Source: Salvator merianae (lineage: Eukaryota; Chordata; Lepidosauria; Squamata; Teiidae). Taken from it: a DNA stretch of 64,000 nucleotides. The notes below the pieces were generated by a model. The model saw only the letters and a program-made list of their open reading frames with translations. It did no database searches and was not told the DNA's origin. The DNA is taken from positions 9,438,248 through 9,502,247 of the forward strand of contig QVOM02000021.1 in assembly GCA_003586115.2 (NCBI GenBank). Reading direction: 5' to 3'. Shown here in pieces: positions 11,544 to 23,868 of the stretch (position 1 is its first letter; every line of letters starts with the position of its first letter). Made by a program: the position numbers and the translations under genes.

Positions 11544-11885
11544 GTGAATGGTCTACAAACCATGTCCTATGAGGAACGGTTAAAGGAACTAGGAATGTTT
11601 AGCCTACAAAAAAGAAGACTGAGAGGGGACATGATAGCTGTCTACAAATACCTAAAGGGCTGTCACAGTGCAGAAGGATCAGACCTGTTCTCACTTGCAC
11701 AAGGAAGGACTAGAAGCAATGGGATGAAACTGCAGGGGAAAAGATTCAGATTAGATGTTAGAAAAAATTTTATGACAGTAAGGACGATCAACCAGTGGAA
11801 TAGGTTGCCGCAGGAGGTCGTGAGTTCCCCTTCGATGGAGGTCTTCAAGCGGAGACTGGATGACCATTTATCGGGGATGGTTTAG
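11544..11885 (+). pseudogene. CR1 ORF2 C-terminal fragment
   Basis: The frame reads through the conserved CR1 C-terminal block: MSYEERLKELGMFSLQKRRL, then GDMIAVYKYLKG, then RRFRLDVRKNF-like and NQWNRLPQEVV motifs. This is the region after the reverse-transcriptase domain. It is intact to a stop at 11886 but lacks the endonuclease and reverse transcriptase, so it is non-functional. The same block occurs in the minus-strand copy near 56.6-56.9 kb with obvious similarity. Confidence 0.9.
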
Positions 11886-11972
11886 GTAATCCTGCATTGA
11901 GCAGGGGGTTGGACTTGATGATCCAGGAGGTCCCTTCCAACTCTATGTTTCTATGTTTTCTATGTTTCTATT
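11544..11972 (+). mobile_element. CR1 LINE, 5'-truncated 3' end
   Basis: Carries the last ~110 codons of CR1 ORF2 followed by the CR1 3' UTR signature (GATGATCCAGGAGGTCCCTT) and an octamer-type tail of repeated TTTCTATG units, instead of poly(A). CR1 is the dominant LINE clade of birds and reptiles. It is 5' truncated, as most CR1 copies are, with a (CCTT)n array directly at the truncation point. The matching minus-strand copy is at 56461-56970. Confidence 0.9.
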
Positions 11973-11974
11973 TT

Positions 11975-12690
11975 TGGCATTTATGTTTGCAGGCATTTAA
12001 CTTCAAGCTTGATTAGTTTCTTAACCCTTAAAAAAGAGAGCTTCAAAAAAATAATAATCCCAGAGACAGAAACTGGAAAGGGAATACAAGAATGTGCGAA
12101 CTCTTGCATTGTATGCACGTGTGGTTTAGCACAGTGTGCCATTTGCACACTCACATCACTAACAAGGGAAGTTAAATCATTTTTTGATACAAACTGTAGT
12201 ATTTGCTTCCAAAATGCCATCGACGGAGAGCTGTTAAAGTAATAATCTTCGCCATCATTATTCTGAGGATTCTTGCCAGCTGAAATCAGTTTGTACAGGA
12301 TTTTATTTTTATTTCTTCTCTGGCCATGCTCTCGAAGAACTTGGCGCCTGTAGATTTTATGTTCTTCATTAAAAGCACCGAATGACCTGCATGGCAGGAT
12401 GCACTAAAGGCCATGTCAGTTACCCAAAGAATGGCATCACTGCCATAATTATACACTATCTCTAGCCCTGAGCAGCATGAACCCACAATAGGCAGGTATT
12501 ATCATACACAGGAGAACTACAGCATGAACAGAACTTGAGAAGAAGAATTCCCAGAAAGAACTGCATGTAGTCAGTGGCCAATGAACAACTAGTCAGTAGG
12601 CTGTTCTCAAAGGGAATAACCAAGGCTGCACTCTCATACAGCTAAAAATGTTCATCCAGGAGTCAGAGCAGCCAAACAGATGTGCTCCAG
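11975..12690. other. Unassigned stretch
   Basis: A/T-rich DNA with nothing recognised. Confidence 0.5.
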
Positions 12691-13225
12691 GGGCAGTTAG
12701 TTTTTGCCCAAAGCCCCAGAAGCAGCTGGGGAGCACTCAGTTCTGCACTTGTTTCCACTGTTCTGGAACAAGGTAGGGTGCCCTGTCCTGGGACAAACAA
12801 CCATCCCATGCTAAGAGAGGTTGCTACTGGATCAGAACAGGGCCATCCACATTCAGACAGCCCAGTCACTGCCTCCAATGATCCTCCAGCCTGCAGTTTC
12901 CAACTGGGCCATTTTCAGGGCAGACCAACTTCTGGTGGAGCTTCCTGACGTTCAGCTGAAAAAGGTTCCCTTTAGTATACCAGTCCATGGGACATACCAT
13001 CCACATGCCTCTGTGGAATACCGGCCCTGGGCCAATTGTAGACCTCAACGTTGAGCTCTACAGCTATACCAGCCTAAAGTGCCATTTTGGATGTCCTAGC
13101 TTGGTCCACGCTATCTCCAATGCAGGCAAAGCATGATTAGGATTGGTGGAACCTGCTGTAGCCTGCACTAGTGTGTGGACAGCAGCCCCATATTCTGAAA
13201 TAAATTCTGGTATAAGGCCCAATGT
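12691..13225 (+). mobile_element. Composite short DNA transposon (family B/A type)
   Basis: Aligns with 42430-42900 over several blocks (a GGTAGACCTCAA-like block, then AGTGCCATTTTGGATGTCCT, then GGTCCACGCTATCTCC and a CACTAGTGTGTGGA block) and ends in a family A half-element (TGTAGCCTGCACTAGTGTGT to ATAAGGCCCA). The termini are diverged and the limits approximate. Confidence 0.5.
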
Positions 13226-13545
13226 GTTAAGAGCTGGAAATCCTGCTCTCTGGACATCTCTTTCTGAAGATTCATATGTGAGCTTGAAGACAACTGACTG
13301 GATGGCCAATTTTATGATCCATAGCTACAGCTCTGGCTGCAATTTTGGCTACTGCCAAAATTTGGTTCCAGTGTCTGGCAAAGGGCAATCTGGAAACTAG
13401 AACATTTGAATGGGCTTCTTATGATTGCCCAGAGCAGTCATCTCCCTGCTGGTCATGAGTTGCCCCATCAGCAGCTCATATGGGGGCAGTGTAAGTATTT
13501 TGAAAAGAGCCCAAATAGGAGAAAAGAAAAAAAAACTGTTGACTA
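13226..13545. other. Unassigned short stretch
   Basis: No recognisable element; a short A run lies at 13527-13536. Confidence 0.5.
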
Positions 13546-13715
13546 TCCTCAAAACCAAGGCGTAGCAGGCTGCATGGACACATTCAAGCAATTTCCTTGG
13601 CAAAGATTCAGAAGCCCTTTGCCATACTTCTTCCAGGGAGATGCTGGGGGTCAAATCTGCTGTCCAGGCAGTTGTTCTACTTGTGAGTTAAAACCAACTC
13701 CACAGATAGGACTTA
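13546..13715 (-). mobile_element. tRNA-derived SINE, minus strand, diverged
   Basis: The reverse complement reads ACAACTGCCTGGACAGCAGA, then TTTGACCCCCAGCATCTCCC, then a GAAGTATGGCAAAGGGCTTC block and CTTTGCCAAGGAAATTGC. This is the same order as the better SINE at 29946-30140 (anticodon-arm-like region, B box, then the CTGCCAAGAAAACTGCAT body). The A box is poorly preserved. Confidence 0.65.
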
Positions 13716-14025
13716 AGTGCAATTGGGACTGGAACTACATTATTTAGCCATCTACACTGTAATTTGTTCATTTCATACATTTGAATAGAACCAGAAAGTA
13801 AAAATCTGTTCAAATGACATTTCCTCCAATTGGAAAAAATATGTTTCATCAGATCGCTAAAAATGTCCCCAAACATCAGGAGGAACTGAATTTTCACATC
13901 ATCCCAAGAGTAGTAATGGTTTCCTTGCTCAGCATTTAGGAATGAATTTTCAGCAGTTATGAATGTATTGTTTATGAGCGCCATTATCGTTTCTTGCATG
14001 ATCACTGCAGAACAGCTCATCTGCA
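13716..14025. other. Unassigned short stretch
   Basis: Nothing recognised. Confidence 0.5.
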
Positions 14026-14075
14026 CTGTGGACTAGGTGTAGGGCGGGATAGAAATAAAATAATAATAAATAAAT
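14026..14075 (+). mobile_element. LINE 3' tail (CR1/L2-like), fragment
   Basis: AGGGCGGGATAGAAATAAAA followed by TAA/AATA repeats is the typical 3' tail of the L2-like LINE or a SINE mobilised by it, seen repeatedly in this window. Confidence 0.55.
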
Positions 14076-14455
14076 ATTGGCAGGCCATATCTCCTGTGAA
14101 ACACCTCATTCACATGGGATGTGGCACTGAAGCGGGCCCCAGTGAGAATGTGAGACCATTTTGAAGTGTTTTGAAGGGCTCCCACTTGTTTCCTAGCAAC
14201 AGATTGATCCAGGCACTTGTGTGCCGATGTCACTGAGTGGCTGGCCAGTCTTCCTGGAGCACTATTTTGCTTGGCTCCTGAAAGCAGCCCCCAAAGTTGG
14301 CTGCTTCTGTGCACCTGGCTAAAACAAACCCAACCAGCAACTTCAGAAGCTGAGAATAAAAGTTGGGTTAGGACGGGCTGCTGCAATGGGAACAGCTCTT
14401 GGCCTGTGCTGCTTTCTGCCCCTCCTACTTCTCATACCATCAAGTTAAGGTGACT
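14076..14455. other. Probable relic of a short transposon, unclassified
   Basis: Word usage (CACATGGGATGTGGCAC, ACCATTTTGAAG) resembles the stem-loop elements near 25.4 kb and 35.0 kb, but I cannot align it firmly. Confidence 0.3.
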
Positions 14456-14606
14456 ATGTTGACATGTACAGGCACTCTTCTTGCAGATACGGAGCTGGTT
14501 TGACATTATCTTCCTCTAGGGGGATGGAGGGGATCAAACTTGTGATTTTCCATTTTCCAGGCAGTTGCTGTACCCCTGAGCTATTGCCACTTCAGGAAGT
14601 ACTGTA
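14456..14606 (-). mobile_element. tRNA-derived SINE, minus strand
   Basis: The reverse complement reads AGTGGCAATAGCTCAGGGGT (A-box region), ACAGCAACTGCCTGGAAAAT, then GTTTGATCCCC (B box). This is the same family as 29946-30140. The 3' body is short or diverged. Confidence 0.7.
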
Positions 14607-15340
14607 CCACATTCATAACTAACAGTCTTTTAATAGCCTTGTCCTTGTTTAATAACCTTGTCTTTCATGAATCTATCTAGTCACACCAGGTATGGTAGCT
14701 ATTATTGTATATTGTGTTTGCAAGCTATGCTCCATGTGAAGAAATGCTTTATTTTGTATTTGGATGAATGTTCCATTTCATTGGATGACCCCAGATTCTC
14801 ACTGTCTTGCAGGTTTCTCTCATAATCTCTTTCATCAAGTCCTGTCTCCAGGATAAATTGATAAGAGATCAGGATCAGAGGAGGTCAGAGAACACTGATT
14901 TTATTTTTTAAAAAATCTCTTTCAGTAATGTGACAATTGTCTTCTCCAAGGTCAAAAGAATAAATGGTCCAATTTATTTTTAACCCACTGAATAAATCAC
15001 AGTACAAATTGATTTCCCACCCCGTAATCATCAAATGACATAAAGGAGAATCTTGTTCTATTGAATTACAGTGGCAAGTAGTTTCTGGTGGAATTCAGAA
15101 AGGGGTTCAATATCTATCATTCATCTCTCAGTATTGGGTTGGAATGACTATTTGCTTCAGCTGCTGAAAATATTTTATAGGAATATATGTGAATCTGGCT
15201 GACCAAATTTGGCCTAGCTGCAGTGCCATGAGCAGTGATCAGTATTTGAAAAGAAGCCCTCTAAGAGTGCAGATGAAGTCTGGGCCAGTTCACATTGTGA
15301 AGCCTACTCATTGTTTGAGAAAAGGGATAAAAAACTACTA
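14607..15340. other. Unassigned stretch
   Basis: A/T-rich, no recognised element. Confidence 0.5.
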
Positions 15341-15750
15341 AAGGCTTCTTCCAGACGGCCAATAAAAAGACTGCCTCATGGGCAGGAACACCGGGATCTA
15401 CTGTAAATGCACGTTCTTGTGGCCTATGAAGTCCTGATACCTGCAAAACAACTGTTTCACAGTTGTGAGGTTTCCATCAGTGTCCATTTTAGTGTTTATT
15501 TGCAGTCCAGTGATAAACCAGGATGGACAGATGGAGATGAGCCCAACAATTTCCCTTATCCCTCCACCCTGACCATACATGGAGACAAAGGAGGCTAACT
15601 AGGCCTCAATCTTCCCTCAGAGCTGTTTCTCCTGCATATAACTAAGACAGCTCTGAGGGCAGATTCTGCAGCTCCACAGTGGCCTGGTGGCTAGCTGCAT
15701 TTGGGGCATTCAAGGAGTCTCTTTTATTGGCTATGTGGATGCTTTTATTT
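15341..15750 (+). mobile_element. Palindromic MITE, family G
   Basis: Long imperfect inverted termini: GGCCAATAAAAAGACT on the left pairs with AGTCTCTTTTATTGGC on the right, with outer ends TTCCAGACGG and a GTGGATGC block. An internal perfect 13-bp inverted repeat (CCCTCAGAGCTGT / ACAGCTCTGAGGG) lies at 15614-15659. Non-coding. Confidence 0.55.
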
Positions 15751-15945
15751 GCTGTGTGGATTCTTTACTTAATATCAAGAATGACATGTATTGTTTGAAT
15801 TCACAGAATGTATGACCATGTAGCTGAGACGACATGTCCTGTGAGATGAGATCCAAGCGAAATGGTCCTGCTGGGGCCCTCTTGTAAGGCCTACCTATAA
15901 ACATTCTTGGAAGAAAGAGCACCGGAGCTTTTTTATTGTTACAAT

Positions 15946-16418
15946 GGTTGCCTCCAGATGGCACCTGAATATGTAGCAATATTCTGGAATAAAATAATTC
16001 CAGAATAATTGCTTGTTGCTGAGACGGCAGGGCAACAGCGCAGGGCAAGTGGAGGCACTTACCAGTATGAATGCTTTCTCCCACTATGGCATCTGGGTAT
16101 TTTGATGTGGTGAAATAGCCGGAAGTGCACAACTGCTGCTCCACATGCATGTGCAGCTGCCATTTTAGGCCTGTTTAGCCCCACACATGCGTGGTGGCCA
16201 TTTCTAAGATGGCAGATCATGCGAGCAGGTGTCCAGACAAGGAAAGGGCTCTCACTTTTTATGTGAAACTTAGATTGGGAGTTGATTTTCCTGCAGTAAT
16301 GTTATTGTGGGATATCACCCTGATATGCCAGGGCTATGTTGGGATTACCACAGACACATGTGGCAATCCCAACATAGCCCCAACATAGCCCCAGGTTTTA
16401 AACCCTGCCTGAATGCAG
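15946..16418 (+). mobile_element. MITE, family G, with a 21-bp internal hairpin
   Basis: Ends are GGTTGCCTCCAGATGG and CCTGCCTGAATGCAGCC (inverted, imperfect). The right third matches the family G copy at 55200-55384: a GGCTATGTTGGGATT-type stem with a TGTGGCAA arm. Hairpin at 16332-16379. Confidence 0.55.
16332..16379. repeat. 48-nt hairpin within the MITE
   Basis: GGCTATGTTGGGATTACCAC pairs with its near-perfect complement ending AATCCCAACATAGCC: about 21 pairs, a single mismatch, short loop. The size and shape resemble a small-RNA precursor, but no expression evidence is available. Confidence 0.8.
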
Positions 16419-17814
16419 CCAGCATTAATAAATCGTTATTTAATGAACACATATCATACAACTATATAACTGCGGCCCTTTCTACACTAAGCCTTGTTCA
16501 GGATTATAAGAATAGGGACCTAACCTTTCTTCAGTGTGATCTTATGACTCACTTCCTGTTTCAGCTCAGTTTCACCATAGTATAAATATTTACCTTTGCA
16601 GAATCCCTGGACTCCTTAAAGTCTGCAAACATGCTACTAAACAGTCAAAGTAGCATAAGATATCTAGAAATTGGTGATCTGGTATAGCCAAGTGACAAAA
16701 AGAAGCAGTTCTAAATCCAAAGCTTTCATATTAAATCTCACCCCAGATGTTACTTCAATCATGTGACAGCTGACATTTCCAAGATTAAACAGATGGATGA
16801 ACTTAACACCCTGACTCAAATTATGAGCAGCCATGTAGATGCATGCAGAAGATATGAGGGTAAAAGCAGTGGAAGCAGATTTTCAGGATGATTCTACTCT
16901 AAAAAAGCCAGTTGTGGTAGTAGAAACCTGCGATTATTATATGCTGCCTCACTCTACCAAAGCCATTGTTTCAATTGAGATTTATGCAGCTGCTACCTGG
17001 ATGTCCAGACGACCAGGTTCTTTAAGGCAGGTATAAACGAAAACTTGGGAGAGTCTCCATTGTGGTTGCTTGTACAACACAGGGTAACGCTGCTATTATT
17101 TTTTTTAATTACATTTTATTTAAACATTTGAAATAAACAAAGCAATAATAATCAACAGACAAACATAACCATCAAACAGAAACAACAAATAAGCAGTGGA
17201 TGAACATATAGAAGGAGACAGGTGCTAAGTATAACAGTGTGGCTACACAGTATGCGATACTTGATCTGGAATACACAGGTGTGGACAGTACTTAGTCAGC
17301 TGAATATTCAGAAAAGATGATAGATAAAAACTGTTTGGTCAGAGAGCAAGGTCTGACTGAGCAGCCTAGAAAAGTGGTGACCATTTCTCCATGAAGTCAT
17401 GGTAACACTGCCGTTTTCTACTGACATTGAACCATCAGAGCAATTTTTTTTGGTTGCTTACACTAGTCTGGTGATACATCCTGGAGAAGAGCATTTGGAC
17501 TGCCACGGTGACACCACAAGAATGCTGTGGTATTTAGGGCACAGAGATTGAGCATGTGATTACTAAAGGAAAACTCAGAAAATATTATCTTCTTTCAACT
17601 TCAAGGCTACGATAACCATTATGAAAATGGTTACGATAAGCCTAGGATAAGCATACGTCACCAGAGGAAACACATCACCGAGAAAAGAGAATGAAGATTT
17701 GCCTAAAGTAAAACATGCATTAGGGAGGGGAGCAGAGACATTGCATACACAGGATCAATAGCAGGCTTTAGGTGATCAAAAGGCCCCAGTCTGGGAAAAG
17801 ACTAACCCTAGACT
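16419..17814. other. Unassigned 1.4-kb stretch with an A/T-rich LINE-like tail at 17098-17160
   Basis: A T-rich run followed by AATTACATTTTATTTAAACA could be the 3' end of a minus-strand LINE, but no coding block follows that I can identify. Nothing else recognised. Confidence 0.4.
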
Positions 17815-17900
17815 AGGGGTGTCAAACTGTGCCCCCCCCCGGTGTTCCTGGACTAGAGCCCCCAGCATGCCACTCCTAGTGCCCTGTGCCAGCACCTGCT
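17815..17900 (+). mobile_element. hAT-like MITE family J, left end only
   Basis: AGGGGTGTCAAACTGTG, a C11 run, then GTGTTCCTGGACTAGAGCCC matches the termini of the element at 52730-53285 (CAGGGG...CTCAAAYTGCAGCCC then TTCCTGGACTACAA). I did not find the matching right end. Confidence 0.5.
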
Positions 17901-18364
17901 CAGAGCTTGCCAACCCAGCCACTCCTTAGTGAGGAGCAATCTGGGGCAAACAATTCTGTGGATCATAACAGTATTTGTTAAGAGTAGAAAAAACAACTCC
18001 AAGGGCACTTGCTGCCCAAATTTGCTCCAGTCCCTGTGAGGTGGAGACTTGGAGGTGATAGGAACAGCCTGCTTGCCTCCATTTTGCCCCTGCTCCCATT
18101 AAGGGCTGGACAGGAAATGGGGCCACTTCCTGTGCCTCTCTTAATGGGGCCCATTAGAAACTTCAAAGCTGGGGAACTTTCATCTCCAGGATGTGAAATC
18201 TGCAAAGGGGGCTGTGGTGTGTGCAGATGCTGCACCTCCTGGCTCTGTGGCCAGATAAAGAGCTACAGTCCAGAAGTGACCTTCTTCCTTCACGGTACAG
18301 AAGCAGCCCTAAAGTCATTTAAGGCTTTATAAGGCTAGGCCACTGCAGTATAACAAGATGTTAT
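17901..18364. other. Unassigned stretch
   Basis: Moderately GC-rich, short frames only, no motif recognised. Confidence 0.45.
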
Positions 18365-18690
18365 TGTCATTGGATCTTTCTGCACTCAAAGGCTGTGATC
18401 TGGATCAGTGGGTCTGAACCAGCCAGGTCTGCTTGTCCAGATCACATTATGCAGTGATCTAGAACAGTGCCATCTGCATGTTGGCACTGGTCCAGACCAG
18501 CCCCGAACCGGTCTTGAAGTTTACAGGAACTTCAAGGCTTGCTTCTGAGGGAAAAAGCTAGGAACAAAAGTTCCTAGCCTTGGATCCCTGGGGGTACCCA
18601 TTTTGGCAGCATGCTTTGGTGGGCACTGAAATAGGTCCCTCTGTAGTCTGGAAAATGGAGCCAACTTCCATTTTTCATTCACTGATCAGA
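18365..18690 (+). mobile_element. Short DNA transposon, family B-like
   Basis: Begins TTCTGCACTCAAAGGC and carries the family's stem-loops: AGCTAGGAAC-AAAA-GTTCCTAGC at 18548-18571, and the CCCATTTTGGCAGC block followed by GCACTGAAATAGG. The right end is unclear. Confidence 0.5.
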
Positions 18691-21600
18691 TTTTCATTTA
18701 CTTGGGAGGATTTTGTATCTTTTAAAAAACCAATATATACAAATGCAGATGGACATATTTCCATTATTTTCCACACAATTCAAATGCACACCTTTCGCGC
18801 ACATAAGCACTTTGCATATACAGTATTCCCTCATATATTTGTGCAGCATGCTTTGCTTTTACAGAGTGACTCCTCTTGCATAACGTGGTGCCTTTGACCT
18901 ACATTGGTAGATGAAGGCCGTGAAGATGCCTTTTTCAGACCCTCAGGGAGGCCAGTCTCCCCTCCTTTTCCAGCAAAAGCATCTGGGGAGAGGCGCTAGT
19001 ATGGTCAGGGTCCCGGGTCCTAACGGTCAGTGCGAGGGGTACCAACTCTGACACAGCGGGGCATCTCTCTGCAGTCTGTTGATAAGGTCCGTGGTGATTC
19101 AAGGAGCTAATGCACTTGTGCACGGAGATTGAGGCCAACGCAGCGGTTGCCTTCCATGTGTGGGAGCTGCTGCTTCTGAATGCAGCCTTGCCCAGGAAAT
19201 ATAGAGCTGAGGAGGTGTGTTCCATGGCCACAGCAAGGCTGTAGTGAGGCTGTGAGAACAGAGGCACTTTCCCCCATGATTGGAGTCTCTTCGCCACTGT
19301 AGCATCTCCCCACTCTCACATTAAACAACAGTGCTACATTTATAGGACTATTCTCAGATCAAAGACTGTCTTTAATCTGACGAGAGAGGGGGTTGAATGC
19401 TAGAATGCTGACAAGGGAACCACTAAGTTCACTTGAGCAGCAGCAGTAGTGGTGGTAGAACTGCTGCCATGAGCAAGAGCTCTGCTTCTAAAGCTCCATC
19501 ACAGTGCTTATCACAGCATGTGTGATAAGAGTGTTGCGTGTTGCGCATTCAAGGTGCCATAATGCATTCTCATTGCACATTCAAGGTGCCATAATGGCAC
19601 AGTGCGGATCCTGCTGTTCTCTGATCCAGAACCCTTGTGTGGGTCACACGCCATCACTCCCAGGTCCCTCATCCTCCTTGAGTCGTAAAAAGTGCCTTAG
19701 AGTTGCTAGTATGTGGATTCTAGCATTTCTATCCCACTTCTAATCCACGCTGAAGACCAGAGAAGGCTACCACTTCTAAATGACCTTTTTTTTCTCTGTG
19801 TAGATGCAGCCTTTGAGTTGTGCCAAGTCCTCATAATTATCTTCATTTTTAAAATTTTATTTTAACAATACATAAAACATATATCCAGTTCTCAAATGGA
19901 TTCATTAATATAAGTAGCCTTTGCTTCTTAAATGTTGACTTCCCTTCTTCTAAAGCTTCTTTTACATTCCTTATTTCTTGTCCCTCTTGTTTTTTCCAGT
20001 TCCCTTCTTCTTCTAGCATGTCTATTTTAATCTTTATCCTTCAAATCCAGCAGTCCTCATGATTGACTGGAGACGTGTGTAGAAACCTATGACTATAAAA
20101 TCCACATGCATTGTCTTATTAACTTTTGCCTCAGGTGTTAGTTGCCACTGGCACAGACTTCTAAATAATATTATCCATGAAGGAATGTGCTCTTCGGGCT
20201 GAAATAGGCTTTTCATTCGGGCACATTTTTCTTTTTTTGATACCAATATGATAAAGTATATGGTACTCTTGTGTCAAATGACAAAAATGCTGTTAGATAA
20301 ATATTGAAGAAAAACTGGGGATGACCCAGTCCATCCCACCTGTCTGAAAATGTGCACATACACACACTGTTCTATATATGCTGAATGAGGCTTGAAGAGA
20401 GGTATCAGCCAGGTGGAATCTCTCCGCCAAGAGCACACAGCATTGCATAGAGGAAGGAAGACCTCAGCATAAAACTGAATTATCTCCCTGGTTTTTTTCC
20501 TCAGGTACATTGGCAAATGGCTAGCAGGCTCAAGATGTGTTAACCAACTAGTGTCAGTTGAGTATCAATTGCCCCAAACAGACCTTGATCTTTCCAGTTG
20601 ATGCATAGTTTAATAAAACAGTTTTGAAAATATTAAAACATACCTATCGACAACTTTCAGGGATCTGCTATATTAGTCAAGGGTTTGTTCATCTCAGTAA
20701 ATTATGTTTGGCAGCTTCTGCAATTATGGCAAATGTTTCCATTTAAAGCTGCAACTGTTGCTTTAAAAGTACCATTTCTTCTCTGCCTTGCATTTCAGCT
20801 TTATGTTTTTTTCTGCTAATGTCTACAATCTGTAGCTTCTTGCGTTCTCTTCTTGGTAGTTGCTTCAACATTCATGCAGGGCCAAGACTGCCTGCTAGCC
20901 AAGAGAGAAAGAGTGAAAAACAGAACAGGAAACTGGCTCGCCATTTAGGCATTACTGTGGAAAAGCACCCTGGGAAGAGGTAACCGCCTGCCGGCCGGCT
21001 GGCCTTGAAATGAAAATCTGCAGTCAAGTCCAGTTCGAAATGGAGGATGTCTGAGCTCTTGAGAGCATTTGCCAGAACAGTGAATTAAATTTAGAGCTGT
21101 TCAAATCCGTCTGTGGATTTGTGCAGTTCCCCTTTGACCTGGATTTGAAATGGGATTTGGATTCTTGTCTTGTATTAACACCTGTGCCTTATGCATGTCA
21201 TGCTAGGTAGCTTGGAGCGGGGGGAAAAGCAGTCTTTCAAGTGCTGTTGAAACTGCCACTATGTAAATGCAGCTCTAGAATTTACACAAGCCCCGTCACT
21301 GGAGTAAAAGGGCATAAGATATGAGGAATTGCCAGTAGAAAGGATTGCATTTGAGTGCCTTTATACAGGCCCCTGGCAAGCATCCTAGAGACCATAAGAC
21401 TGAGTTAATCTACACTTCCAGCATCAGAGAAAGACCTCAGATATTGGAGACAGAGGCTGCCTGCCCGCACCTCCCTCCCCATGATGTCTTGCAGGGGAAG
21501 GACACTGATGTGCCCCCACCATCCCAGGGCACTATAGCATAGTAGCTTCGGAGGCACTTGCATGGTGCTGCTGATTTTCTCCCGAGCCGTGACAGTAGTC

Positions 21601-22990
21601 TGTGCTCCTTAGGCCCAAGCAGCCCCTCAGCTGTGGCTTGTGACAGCTAAGCAGCTGCTGCAGGCTTAATCAAGGTACAGGGCTACGTCAGAGTGGGGAA
21701 TTGCTGCTCTGAGGTCAGTGAGTACACTTCTCCCTTCCCCAGGGCTTTGGTGGCTTCAGGACATCGGGAAGCATAAATGTCCCACCTTGGGTGCTGTTTC
21801 CCCTAGACCTAAAGGCATTTTTTGTGGATGTTGGAACATTGCCAGAGATCTGATTCCAGAGTCTTCCTCTTGGATGCTACCAATTCCTCTGAATTTCTCA
21901 TGCAACCGGTGTCAGATTTCTGATTAAGGATTGTCTTATAATTCAATAGAAGTTTGATTCAGGACAAATTAAAAATCTATATTTTTTTTTATTTTATCCT
22001 GCCTTGCCCATGACTAGTTTGTTCACATTATCAATCAGTAGGGTCAATGAGGAGTGTTATCAGAGCATTCTGGGAAATAGTGCTGGTCCTCAGCTTGCTT
22101 CCTAACTGGTCCTCAGCTCGTCTCTAATTCTCCCTTTTTATTTAGACCCACTGTTGTTTTTTTGGTTTTTTTAATGTTAGTTATCTGTGAATGTGCTGTG
22201 GAATTGACAGAGTGATAGGACCATGTGTTGGTTTACTATGGGACATTGTTCTTGTATGAAGTTTGTTGTTTTAATGTGAAGGTTGACCATTCATCCAGTT
22301 AAGTCAGCTAACACCATGGAAACTTTGAGTAGAAAGATTCTGTCCTCATCTTTTCCAAAATCAGAAGTTAGAGTAAAGGTAGGCCTCCCCCCGCCCTTTC
22401 TTCCTTCTGATTTTCTTTAGGTTTACTCTGTCCTTTTGCCAAGAGAAATAGGGCATTGGGATATCTCACTAATGGTTTGCAAGTGTTGACCTGTAGTGTT
22501 TTCCAGCTAGTCCAACCTTATCTCTGGGAAACCAAGTATACCAAATAGATTCTCCTAATATGCTGGCACCATCTGGCATTCTTTCTCAGATGTCAAGGAC
22601 AAAAAGCTCAGTTCTTCTTCATAAATGTTAACTTTGCAATGAACCAACAGGAAAAACACATATGTACAGAATAGGCAAAACTTGCATTTAGGTGCTACTT
22701 TTCGTGCTTATAACATTCCACTCCAAGCTAATTATGCTGGTCTGCACAGAAATACAATTATACAGCTCAGCAGAGAAGGAAAAGTTATTCTTTCCCCTTT
22801 CTTTGACCTTTTCTCCTCCATGGAGAGGGAGAAATTGTGAGAGGGAAAGGGGAAGGGGAAAGGGACAGATGAGATTTGCCTTCTTCAAGAACACACACCT
22901 GCACAGAGCTTAGGAGCTCTGTAGAAGTGCTTGAGGATCCATACCGGCTGCCACCAAACATGAACTTAAAGGATTAAAGTTCATCCTCTC
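18691..22990. other. Largest unassigned region (4.3 kb)
   Basis: No coding motif, tandem repeat or clear terminal repeat found. An A/T-rich patch near 19845-19900 may be an old LINE tail. Short purine and pyrimidine runs occur (for example around 22790-22870). If the window contains conserved unique DNA, this and 9.3-9.9 kb are the places to look. Confidence 0.4.
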
Positions 22991-23296
22991 CTTGAATCTT
23001 TTTTATTTTGTAATCTGGAATGCTGCCTATCTTCTCTGCACTGGGATCCACCCTCTGGAACAGTATCCCATCTGATATCCATATGGTAACACACTCCTAA
23101 TTTTTTAGAACCAATTGAAAATTTATCTTTTTACTCAGGCCTTTCCAGAGTGAATGTTTGTATCCCCCATCCGTGATTTTAACCATCTTTTAATATTATT
23201 ATGGTTTTAGCTGTTTTTATTCTTTATAAACTGGTTCAAGATTGAATTTTAATAGAAGTGGTATATAAGTGTTTTAAATAAATAAGTAAATAAATA
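22991..23296 (+). mobile_element. CR1/L2-like LINE 3' end
   Basis: Diverged coding remnant followed by a LINE tail: a CTCTGGAACAGTATCCCATC block corresponds to the LWNSLP-type C-terminal motif, then a Phe/Leu-rich stretch, a 3' UTR and GGTATATAAGTGTTTTAAAT with AATA repeats. This tail type is typical of L2-like LINEs in reptiles. Confidence 0.7.
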
Positions 23297-23868
23297 CTAT
23301 TCTAACTGTACTATACATGGTCATTTTGCTTTCATTTGCCCTAATTCAGAGTTTATCAATTAGTGTTCCACTGAATATTGCTGATTTTAACTTGCTGACA
23401 ACTACAAGGAAGATTTTATCTCCAATTTCAAAACAGAAATAAAGAAAAACTCTTAACTAGCAGGATCTCCTGCAGCTTTTGTGTTGTAACTGTCGGAAAA
23501 AGTAAAAGAGCTGGTCAATTGCAGATTTATGTTTCACCTTTTAGTAAAGCTAACCAGAACAGAGCAGGAAAAACAAAACTAAACTAAACTGCAAGCTGGG
23601 ATAGATAAATTTGCAATAAAGAACCATTACAAAAGAGAGCAAAGGATTTTAGTCATTCACACTGGGCAGAATCACAAGGAACTTTTGCAGTCTTTCCTGC
23701 TATGTGAGTCCTATTTGTAGGGCAAATGATGATTAAATAATAACTGCATGTGAACTGTGAACAAATACAGACGCCTACAAGTTGAAATGGAAATAACAGT
23801 AGTTGCTAGACTGACTGGTACAGACCCCACTCACTGTGAGGTCCCACTGGAATCTGGCAGAAATGAAC
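23297..23868. other. Unassigned stretch
   Basis: A/T-rich, nothing recognised. Confidence 0.5.

Noticed and set aside
16839..17036. 65-residue frame with an exon-like look
   Set aside because: No flanking splice signals that I trust, no domain, and no continuation nearby.
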